From contig CAJNDS010001225.1 in the NCBI GenBank assembly GCA_905221605.1, positions 33,501-97,500 on the forward strand: DNA of 64,000 nucleotides, written 5' to 3'. This DNA comes from Symbiodinium natans. Its lineage: Eukaryota; Sar; Dinophyceae; Suessiales; Symbiodiniaceae. Position 1 is the first letter of the stretch. The number at the start of each line of letters is the position of its first letter. The notes beneath the pieces are model-generated. The model worked only from the letters and a program-made list of their open reading frames with translations, had not been told where the DNA came from and did not search any database. The translations under genes and the position numbers were made by a program. Shown here one piece after another: positions 42,101 through 50,588 of the stretch.

Positions 42101-44188
42101 TCAATACCAAAGATCATCTTTGCCGATACCTTGAATGCACAAGCTGTTGTGGAAGTCGTCGCCTTCCAGAACTTCCAGCTTGAACCACTTCACCTTGGTA
42201 GCCCAGATACCATCTTGTAGTAAGGGTACCCTTTTCTTGGTTCGTTAGTCTTTAAGTCCGCCGACCCTGGCGGCGTGTTGGAGGACCGCGCTACCCGCAC
42301 AGCGTAAACAGGCGGTTCAGCACAGGGGGGTAGGGGCGCCCTCAGCAAAATCAGCGTTTTCGGCACCCCCCCACCCCCACCCCACCCCCCCCACCCCCAC
42401 CCCCACCCACCCCCCACCCCCCCCCACCCCCACCCCCCCCCCACCCTACCCCCCCCTCCCCCACCCTGTCTTTTGGCTTGAGCTTCCTGGTGCCTGCCCG
42501 CCCCCAAACGTTTCACAGAACTCTGCCGAGCAGGCTGGGATGATCTTCGAACCATGCGAGGGGGTTTAGACCTCTCAACTATGCTCCAGCGGGGTCGGCG
42601 GCTTGAGCCGGAGGCTCTTAAATTAAGAGAACCCAGCACCAAAACAGGGTAAAGGGTACCACTGGGCTGCCAAGTCACCAAGTGGGGGGGCTGGTTCATG
42701 GGCAGCGCTGTCTTTGCAGCGATCTTCGACTTCCCTATGGCCGCGGCAAGATGCCAGTTCACACCATCCTGTGAGCAAAGAACCTTGCAGCCTTGCAGTG
42801 AACCTGTTCCGGCATGTCACAGGCGAATGACAGGCCTGTGACATAAACGGACTCGTAAGGGAGCATCCATGTGATTGAACTTCTCCTCATGCGGACGGGC
42901 CTACGATTGCTGGCATACTGCTCCAACGGGTCAGGGTTGTGATCAAGAAAGTCAAAGCACTGCCGTCCGAACACTACGTTCACATAATATCCCAAGAATG
43001 GTTCCGCAGGTGATTCGCTGCACCTTTCCCAGAGCGACTTGAAGAGATCCTCACTGTAACAGGCACAACATTCATCGTCTGGACGCTGAACGCTATAAGC
43101 ATCCAACATGCGCGCGGCCGCATCCTTCGTGCGGTCCAAGTGCCTCTCGATGACCGGCTGCAATGGCGAAGGCAACATCGCTTCCTCGCCGGCCTTGCGT
43201 TTCTTGCCGGAGCTCCAACCCTGCAAGATTTCCCTAAGACTAGCATTATCGATGCAAATCAGGCCGGGCGCGAGGATCTCTTCGAGGAGTTCAGGGCTTA
43301 TGACGGCTTATGCTCGGGCATTCTTTCAGCGCGTCTTCGGCATCGATCCAGATCGCCTCCAGCGCCCTCCGACGCAAATCCGCAAGCTGGAAGCGAGCGG
43401 CAGAGGTGAAGAGTTGGCAGGCATTCTCCGGTGGGTGTAGGGTTTAGGGTTTAGGGTTTAGGGTTTAGGGTTTAGGGTTTAGGGTTTAGGGCCTTTCCTG
43501 AAAGCCTGCGTGCAAAGCTCCTGGAGTCTTTCCACCTGGTACTTGTCCGCCAGCGAGCAAACCTCCACTATGGTTTCAAGAGGGCCCTCCACCACCCCGG
43601 AGTAGAGAAACCGAAGGAAGATCTCCACAGCCTCACTGGAGAAGTCCGCAATGACCACCTGAGCCGTCTGGCCCTCCAAAAACCCATCGGAGTGGATCAT
43701 CTTGTCAAAGACCGCGGACCACTGTGTTAGCCTGAGTTGCTGAGTTCAAAAGCCCCTCCCAAAAAAGAATACACTTTCAGTTCGATAGGGGGGTTATAAT
43801 ACCCCGAAAAGTGTAAAGTGTACTCATTCACTTACTAAGCAGCAGGGTAGACCAGACTTTGAACTCCACTCGCTTGACTTCTGACCCGCAGCTATCGCCT
43901 TCCCTGCCTTCAAGGATGGGCTAGGAGGCCTTATAAGCCCTATAATCAACCTCTACAAAGGGCCTTTTTTAAGGGGTCATAGGGTCTCATAGCCCTAACC
44001 CTAAGCCCTAAACCCTAAACCCCAAACCCTAAACCCCTAAACCCCAAAACCCCTAACCCTAAACCCAAAACCCCAAAACCCCCGCCTTCCCGCTCGTCAA
44101 CGACCACGGTGAAGTCGCCGCCGCGGCCGAAGCATCTCTTGAGGACGCCTGCAGCGAAGGTAGCATCCTCCTCCATGGCCTTGGCCAT
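42101..44188 (-). CDS. BTB-BACK domain protein with frame-breaking duplications (likely pseudogene or recently hit gene)
   Basis: Exons: 44086-44188 (MAKAMEEDATFAAGVLKR then GGDFTVVVDERE), 43836-43898, about 43492-43731, about 42679-43437, 42101-42193 (VKWFKLEVLEGDDFHNSL, stop TGA at 42101-42103). BTB: FTVVVDE, VEFKVWSTLLLRL, QWSAVFDKMIHSDGF, VEIFLRFLYSGVVEG, VCSLADKYQVERLQELC. BACK: PENACQLFTSAARFQLADL, RRRALEAIWIDAEDAL, then ELLEEILAPGLICIDNASLR. The C-terminal part (VYVTGLSFACDMPEQVHC, DGVNWHLAAAIGKSKI) could be a beta-sandwich like discoidin; this is inference.
BTB-BACK proteins are usually substrate adaptors for cullin-3 ubiquitin ligases.
Defects: a TTTAGGG tract at the BTB/BACK hinge without a usable splice pair in frame, a 10-bp duplication near 43295 and an 8-bp duplication near 42790. 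Dropping one copy of each duplication would restore frame. Confidence 0.72.
42194..42678 (-). mobile_element. Family A element forming the last BTB intron, with a family B element nested inside
   Basis: Minus-strand donor CACTTG|GTGACTTGG, acceptor CTACCAAG|GTGAAG; splicing joins codons in frame (PHL-VKWF). TCAC lies on both flanks (42190-42193 and 42675-42678), with the right copy providing the GT of the donor. The element proper is 42194-42674. Confidence 0.85.
42251..42622. mobile_element. Family B element nested in family A
   Basis: TTTAAGTCCGCCGACCCTGG at the left, GGGGTCGGCGGCTTGAGCC and CTCTTAAA at the right. It interrupts the interior of the family A copy, so B moved after A. It carries the phrase 'CTCAACTATGCTCCAGC', shared with the copies at 18.4 and 57.3 kb. 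Confidence 0.82.
43439..43491. repeat. TTTAGGG tract inside the BTB/BACK hinge
   Basis: Seven perfect units. The flanks read ...CTQAFRKG on one side and HPPENACQLF on the other, which belong next to each other in the domain. Confidence 0.9.
43732..43839. mobile_element. Family G element acting as a BTB intron
   Basis: The intron is 43732-43835: minus-strand donor A|GTAAGT, acceptor CTCAG|G, joining STLLL-RLTQW in frame. Ends CTGAGTTGCTGAGTTC and GTACTCATTCACTTACTAAG. Confidence 0.8.
43890..44096. repeat. 9-bp direct repeat around a CCCTAAA-filled BTB intron
   Basis: On the minus strand GGGAAGGCG occurs at the end of exon 1 (44084-44092) and at the start of exon 2 (43896-43904). The intron runs from AAG|GC in the first copy to AAG|GC in the second. 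The tract is at 43996-44082. Confidence 0.8.
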
Positions 44189-44598
44189 GGCAGCTTCTTC
44201 CTGCTCTCGACGCTACACACCTGGGGTTTAGGGTTTAGGGTTTAGGGTTTAGGGTTTAGGGTTTCCAGGGTTTCCAGGGTTTGAGGGTGCTCAGGGTTTC
44301 GGGTTTCGCGCCCAGGGCTCATCAGCCGGTGCAACGACCTTCCATCTAAACCGCAGCCCTGAAGCAAAGCGGCGACGTACACCCCTGGCGAATAAACAGC
44401 TCCTATAGGCTCTCTAAATCTGCACCCGAAACCCCCTAAACCCTAAACCCTATCTCTAGATCTGCAATTCCGGTAAGTGCAAAGGGAGGGCCCTCGCCGC
44501 ATCACATGCATCATTGGGCTTTCGCTACTGGGGGCATAATGGTCCCTGGGCTGCATCTGTTCAGCATTTCTCGTGGGGATCCCTAAGCCCTAAAACCT

Positions 44599-44695
44599 AA
44601 GCCCTAAACCCTCAACCCTCGACCCTAAACCCTAAACCCTAAACCCTAAACCCTAAACCCTAAACCCTGAACCCTAAACCCTAAACCCTAAACCA
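44599..44695. repeat. CCCTAAA tract
   Basis: About thirteen units. The opposite orientation follows at 44800-44868 (ten TTTAGGG units) after about 100 bp of unique sequence. Confidence 0.9.
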
Positions 44696-45129
44696 AACCC
44701 TTTCGACTGGGCCAGCCCCGTGCCGCGAGGCCCGACATGTGCATGTTTTTTTGGCCAACAGGCCTCTGAGGCCCTGCATCCAAATTGGTTTACGGTTAGG
44801 GTTTAGGGTTTAGGGTTTAGGGTTTAGGGTTTAGGGTTTAGGGTTTAGGGTTTAGGGTTTAGGGTTTGGGGTTCCCATAGACCCTGAGCCCTAAACCCCA
44901 GGAGGAGTGGCGAGATCATTCCAGAAAACCAATTCACACGGTTGATTAAGCCTCCGCTCACTAGCTCCAGGCCTTGATTAGGGGAAGTCATTGACACAAA
45001 AGCCTCAAAGAAGCCCTGCGACCCTAAACTTAGAAAGCCCCTATATAGCCCTGAAAAAAAATGAAGCTTTGAAGCCCTTAACCTCACAACACCCAGAACA
45101 AACCGAAAACACTAACTACTAAACCTTAA

Positions 45130-45222
45130 GACCAGCTCGCACAGAAGACAGGCCTTCGCCGGTTCGTCTGGGTCCTCAACCGTGGGAGGCTCCACCGACT
45201 TCGTTTTGGGGCTCTGGCTCTG
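45130..45222 (-). CDS. Possible exon, unknown product
   Basis: Reads SQSPKTKSVEPPTVEDPDEP then AKACLLCELVLR, starting at the edge of a CCCTAAA tract. Resembles the candidate at 46195-46285 (GSMVELPMADDPMAGPPSVR), as if the two were repeats within one gene. Confidence 0.4.
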
Positions 45223-46194
45223 GTAAACCCTAAACCCTAAACCCTAAACCCTAAACCCTAAACCCTGAAGTCCCTAAGCCTAAGGGGGCCCAAGATGCTA
45301 AATAGTAGCGTCTCTGAGCCACAAGACAGATGAACAGCTCTAATTTAGTGGTCCTGGGCCCTTAAGTCGGGTAAGTAAGGGTTTTGGGGTTTGGGGTTTA
45401 GGGTTTAGGGTTGAGGGTTTAGGGTTTCAGGGTTTAGGGTAAGGGTGGGCGTTTTGGGGCTTTAAGGTCCTTCATCTCTCAACTGCCCCAGTAAGCCCCG
45501 AAGTGCCCCGAAACGCCCTAGGCCCTAAATCCTCTACAGGGCCTACCTCCTTGGGGGGGGGGGGGGGGGGGGGGTGAGGGGACTCTGTGATTAAACCCTG
45601 CTAAACCCCCTACAAATATGAACCATTCTTAACCCTTAGAAGCCTTACGAAATCCTTACAAACCCTCCTCCACCCTTCTAAGCCCTAAATCCTGAACCCT
45701 AAACCCTAAACCCTAAACCCTGAACGTTGCTGCTTTCATGGCTTCTCAGGGCTTTGCATGAGGGTCATTAAGTATAGCGCTTCGGCCCCTGGAGCGTGGC
45801 GTAGACTACTTAGGGTTTAGGGTTTAGGGTTTAGGGTTTAGGGTTCAGGGTTTAGGGTTTAGGGTTTAGGGTTTACGGTTTAGGGCCTTAACCTAGGGTC
45901 TAGTCATCCGCCATGATTGCGGCTTGGCTCCCAGAAACCATCTAACCCTGATGTCCTTCAGCCTTTAGGGTTTGGGGAGTGTCCCTAAACCCCCTAAACC
46001 CTAAACCCTAAACCCTAAACCCTAAACCCTGAACCCTAAACCCTCATTAAACCCGAAACCCCCTTCACTAGGCCCCTGAAGTCTCCTAAACCCCTTGGAC
46101 CCTACTCCCCCTACTCCCCCTTAACCCTAAACCCTAAACCCTAAACCCTAAACCCTAAACCCTAAACCCTAAACCCCCTAAAAGCCCTCCATAG

Positions 46195-46285
46195 GGAGCT
46201 CTGCCCTAACAGAAGGCGGGCCTGCCATGGGGTCATCAGCCATGGGAAGCTCCACCATCGAACCCGGAAGCCCCAGAGAGGGCTT
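46195..46285 (-). CDS. Possible exon, unknown product
   Basis: Reads KPSLGLPGSMVELPMADDP then MAGPPSVRAEL, between a CCCTAAA tract (46122-46176) and a TTTAGGG tract (46299-46382). Similar in layout to 45130-45222. Confidence 0.4.
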
Positions 46286-46540
46286 CGGGATGCTTTGGGC
46301 TTAGGGCTTAGGGCTTAGGGCTTATGGCTTAGGGTTTAGGGTTTAGGGTTTAGGGTTTAGGGTTTAGGGTTTAGGGTTTAGGTAAGGTTTCGGCCTCTCT
46401 CTCCTAGAAGTGCCGAAGCCCTAAACACTCGACCGAGCCTACGCTGCCTAGGGATATCCATGCGGGGTTTTTCTGTGATCCCTAGATGCGCATCTGAGCC
46501 TTAGGCCCTCTTCAGGGTTCAGAGTTGCTGGGTGCAGGGC

Positions 46541-46624
46541 TAACCCTAAACCCTAAACCCTAAACCCTAAACCCTAAACCCTAAACCCTAAACCCTAAAC
46601 CCTAAACCCTAAACCCTAAGCCCT
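46541..46624. repeat. CCCTAAA tract
   Basis: Twelve perfect units. Confidence 0.92.
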
Positions 46625-46703
46625 ATGGCAACTTTGAAGTACGTAGGGCTTAGGGCCCTGGAAGGCTTGGCCCCCTTGCGCATGCGCAGACTTCAGAGGC
46701 GCC

Positions 46704-46944
46704 AGGGTTTAGGGTTTATAGGGTTTATAGGGTTTATAGGGTTTCTAGGGTTTATAGGGTTTATAGGGTTTATAGGGTTTATAGGGTTTAAAGGGTTTAT
46801 AGGGTTTATAGGGTTTATAGGGTTTATAGGGTTTATAGGGTTTATAGGGTTTATAGGGTTTATAGGGTTTATAGGGTTTACAGGGTTTATAGGGTTTATA
46901 GAGCTTATAAGGTTTATAGGCTTTATAGGGTTTAGGGTTTAGGG
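46704..46944. repeat. TTTATAGGG nonamer array, about 240 bp
   Basis: About 25 units of TTTATAGGG with few changes, bounded by ordinary TTTAGGG on both sides. It encodes a false GFI repeat ORF. The largest nonamer array in the window. Confidence 0.92.
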
Positions 46945-47806
46945 GCCCAGCCCCACTCTTGCCCTGAAAAGATCACACCGGGCAGCTCCCAAAACGGATC
47001 ACCAAGAAAGGGCCGCTCGGAGGCACAAATGCGGGTTTACGAAAATGAGCTAAAAAAAAATACGGGACCCCTTCATATAGACCCCAAAATAGTAGGATCC
47101 CCGTATAATGAGGACACCAATAGGGTACCCCTAAAAAACTCTAAAAAAGGCCAACAAGAAAGGCCCTCGGAGGCACCGGAAGAGGTCCCCCAGTAGGCTC
47201 TGAACTCTGAACAAAAAGCTTAGGGTTTAGGATTTTCGTCGGGGCTCGCAACCCCCGCCCCCCCGCCCCCACCCCGCAAACTCCAGCCGGGTAACCTGAA
47301 CCTTGGAATGTGGAGAGGTGGAATGCAAGCCTTTTTTGCTTCCCGGACCAGAAACTCTGCCTAATTGTATAGAACCCCCCCTCCCCCAACTGAGTGGCTC
47401 AGGGTGTGGGAAGTCAAGAGCATGTTCACTCTTGGCCCACCTGGACGTCCCTCAGCTTCCTGAAGCTCTTGATGTGCGTTGGAACAAAGACAAAGCAGAG
47501 ACTGTAGAGCATAGTCTGGCCTCCTAGCCAAGCTTCCGTAGATTGGGTAAAAGGCAGACAAGAGAAGTGTTGAGTTTAGTGTTCTAGCAGAGGTGATTGC
47601 GGCGACCGTCGGCCTTCAGGATTCAGGAAGCTTCGAAGATCCAGTTTTCCCGGAGGTCTGCGTCTTCTTTCGCTGCAAGCGAGCATTGCTCGCCCTCCCT
47701 TTTCCTTGGATGTTCTTGGCTTACACCGCAGAAGCTTCAACAGTCTCTTCAACACCATCATCCTATGCTTGCACGTATAGGGAAGCATACCCTAGCTACT
47801 ACTTAC

Positions 47807-49861
47807 CCTTCAGCCTTGAAATAGCCAGGCATCGGGCTGCAGAACTTGATTTCCTTGGAGCTGAGCCCGGTGCCCCTTCCGCTCCCCAGGCTGGCATAGG
47901 GGGTAGCGAAGGCATGGGTTCGTCGTTGAGTTTCACCTCGATGGCTATTTCTTCTGGCTTCTGGACCACTTCTGGCACGTGTCCAGGGCCCCATGCGGGA
48001 ACAAGGTTGCCCATGACATTCGGCTGCGTGGTTGCTGTAGTGGCCGTGCCAGAGGCCTGCAAAAGGGAACTACGCAGCGAGCCGAATTCCGAAATTAGGG
48101 GGTACCTTTTCGGGGTCCTTACTACAAGAGAATCCTACTATTTAGGGTCTATTTTCAGGGGTCTCCTATTTTCGTAAACCCCCAATTCATCATGACTCCA
48201 CAGATCTCCTGATCCTCTCTGCCGCAATTGACCCCGAGACTGCTCCGGAGACCCTCCAAGCCTGATGACATCTGGTCCAGAGAGCCCACTACTATGGAAT
48301 TAGGTACCCAAAAACCATACTGTGTGGGGTTTTGAACTACCTAATTCCATAATCGTACTACTTGTAGGGTTCTTAAGGGAGGGGGGGTTCAAGGGGGGTA
48401 TGTAAGTCAAGGTTCCCTAATACTCCCTAGTACTCCCAAAGGCTCCCTAAGCTTCCCTAAGCTTCCCTAGGTACCTACCCCCCTTGAACCCCCTCCCTTC
48501 AGAACCCCATAAACTACAGATGGAACTCTGTGTCTGCTGTAAAATTTGATTTGAACTGGAAGTCTTCAAGATCTCCCGATTGGGCCGAAGCCGAGCCAAT
48601 CTTCAATTGCCACATTTTCTTCCAGGCTTTCAAGCGCGGTCCTAAACAAGTAACCCCTGAACCCCGAAACCTTAACCCCATAGGCCCTAAAAAACCCTCA
48701 AAAAAAGGGCCCGAACGAAAAGCCACCAAAAAAAAACTAAACCCCCGAAGAAACCGAGAGCCGAAGACCGGCACTTAAACCCCTAAACCCCTAAACCCCT
48801 AGACCCCTAAACCCCTAAACCCTAAACCCTAAACCCTAAACCCTAAACCCTAAACCTTCAGAGCCTCTGAGCTGCTGTTGCAGTCCATGGGAGCTCCCAG
48901 GACATCCGGCTGCTGCGCGGCGGCTACCTGACAAACTGGGCTTAGGGTTTAGGGTTTAGGGTTTAGGGTTCAGGGTTTAGGGCTTAGGGCTTAGGGGTTA
49001 GCGTTTAGGGTGAAAATGCACAAAAGGTGATGTCGGTCCCGTCTAGCTAGAATAAGGTCTGGGGTGCATGTTATTGTGACTCTAAAATTGAGAGCGGCTT
49101 CGACTCACACACGGGAATAACGTTGATTCTACACACCTGGTAGTGCGTTCTGATGCTGCTCACGCCCTAAACCCTAAACCCTAAACCCTAAACCCTAAAG
49201 CCTAAACCCTAAACCCTAAACCCTGAACCCTAAGCCCTAAGCCCTAAGCCCTAAACCCTAAACCCAACCTGCCTCCGGAGGCTGCGGCTCGTCAACTGCT
49301 TCGTCGAGCTTGAAGTCCATATCGCAGATTTGAACGGCATAGCCTGCTGACACATCGCAGCTTAGGGTTTAGGGTTTAGGGTTTAGGGTTTAGGGTGTAG
49401 GGTGTAGGGTTTAGGGCTTAGGGCTTAGGGTTTAGGGTTTAGGGTTTAGGGCTTAGGGCTTCGGGGTTTGGGCTTTATTAATTAAACGCAGGCATCATCA
49501 CATACCCCTGCTACGCCCCTATACATCTCCGTACCCCCTCCTAGACATACCCCTATTTGTTTATATATGCATACATAACAAGTACGTACAACACACACAC
49601 ACATAACCCAACTTATCCCTCGACATCCACGTGTTGCCCCCTCAAAAAACTCAGGCGCCAAGCATCCCCCGAATGTTGAACACACCCGGCCCTCATGCTC
49701 GCGAAGTTCAGTCTCCATGAGAGTGACCCAGCGGCCGTAGCATGCTTAGGAGGGTCCCCCAAATGGCAATGTGACCACTGACCGCATTTGACTCCAGTGG
49801 CCAGGGGTGAGTCTGATATGCTCAACTTCATTAACGCAATGTCTTGGTTCTCGCCGCTCAT
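47807..49861 (-). CDS. Hypothetical multi-exon gene
   Basis: Candidate exons: start near 49861 (MSGENQDIALMKLSISDSP), 49273-49360 (CDVSAGYAVQICDMDFKLDE), 48865-48927 (VAAAQQPDVLGAPMDCNSSS), 48518-48618 (KMWQLKIGSASAQSG, DLEDFQFKSNFTADTEF), 48180-48288, 47807-48056 (TTATTQPNVMGNLVPAWG, EEIAIEVKLNDEPMPS). From 49273 downward the phases match at each junction, with GC donors (GAG|GC) after two exons. QQPDVLGAP and TTQPNVMGN may be related repeats. Each intron holds a tract or an inverted-repeat element. The link to the first exon and the 3' end are not resolved. No family was recognised. Confidence 0.45.
48293..48351. repeat. 14-bp inverted repeat
   Basis: TATGGAATTAGGTA at 48293 and its reverse complement ending at 48351, perfect over 14 bp. 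It lies next to family H in the same intron. Confidence 0.65.
48364..48517. mobile_element. Family H inverted-repeat element in an intron
   Basis: GGGTTCTTAAGGGAGGGGG and TTCAAGGGGGGTA at the left pair with TACCCCCCTTGAACCCCCTCC and GAACCCC at the right, over 30 bp. The minus-strand donor CT|GTAGTTT is at its right end. Confidence 0.72.
49160..49465. repeat. CCCTAAA and TTTAGGG tracts flanking an exon
   Basis: CCCTAAA with CCCTAAG units at 49160-49268 and TTTAGGG with TTAGGGC units at 49362-49465. The exon 49273-49360 fits exactly between them. Confidence 0.88.
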
Positions 49862-49865
49862 TCAC

Positions 49866-50476
49866 TTACGCTCTGTAAGGGAAACTGCTGAGTCCAAAAA
49901 ACACGTACTCCAATTTGGGGAAGGCCCCAGTATACTGTAGTAGCTTCAAAGATTTGTTTCTCCAAACTTCCTGCCCCACAGTCGCACCCCCTGAAGATTG
50001 CAACCGCATTGGAGACAACCGGCCTGCAAACTGCCAGGTGCTTGAAAGAAGGCTGACAAATTGCGTGAGCATCTGGTCGGCCGTCTGCACCGCAAAGACA
50101 GAGGCGTAGGCGGAAATGCAGGCGCAGAAGAAGGACTCGGACCGCTTCTCTTCCTTGGCTCGACGAGCGATCGCGGCACCCCATGAACTCATGATTGATT
50201 CCAAAAGCTTCTGGTGCCCTTGAACACCTGTTACCCCCCAGACAGGGTGGACCCGAATCTCTATAGAAACCACCATTGGAGCATGCCATGAGCCTAGACA
50301 TGCCCAGTGTCCTCCAAGTAGTCCAACAAATCCTGATGTTTGATGCCACGCTCTGCGCTGGCCCTGACGGCCTGGCGGGAAGGGAAGCTGTGGGAATTCA
50401 GGGAAGCGGGTCGCAGTGAATATGTGCCGATATCAACATGAATCTTAGCAGCAACGTAGAGAAGGTGCCTCTGCAA
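49866..50476 (-). CDS. Hypothetical gene fragment with a 17-bp frame break
   Basis: Two open pieces overlap in different frames: 50294-50476 (LLYVAAKIHVDIGTYSLRPA, ERGIKHQDLLDYLEDTGH) and 49866-50276 (MVVSIEIRVHPVWGVTGVQ, SESFFCACISAYASVFAVQT, stop near 49866). CATGCC is repeated at 50282 and 50299, 17 bp apart. Without one such unit the two pieces would be a single frame. No family was recognised; it lies just downstream of the ankyrin-membrane gene and could also be its own gene. Confidence 0.4.
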
Positions 50477-50588
50477 ACAACCGTCTATCGCGCACTGGCC
50501 GCAGCCGTGCGTTAGATATGACGACGAAGAGATTTTGGGCCAACTTACTTTGAAGCTATGGGGCTATGGCTATGGCTGTCTGTTGATG

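Noticed and set aside
46625-46942. GFI-repeat protein of 105 codons
   Set aside because: It is the TTTATAGGG nonamer array read in one frame; no start context or non-repeat domain supports it.
47593-48177. Plus-strand ORF of 194 codons
   Set aside because: The minus strand over 47807-48056 has consistent exon boundaries (TTTTGCAG acceptor, GTAAGT donor) and phase with neighbours; the plus reading runs into a tract-like element.
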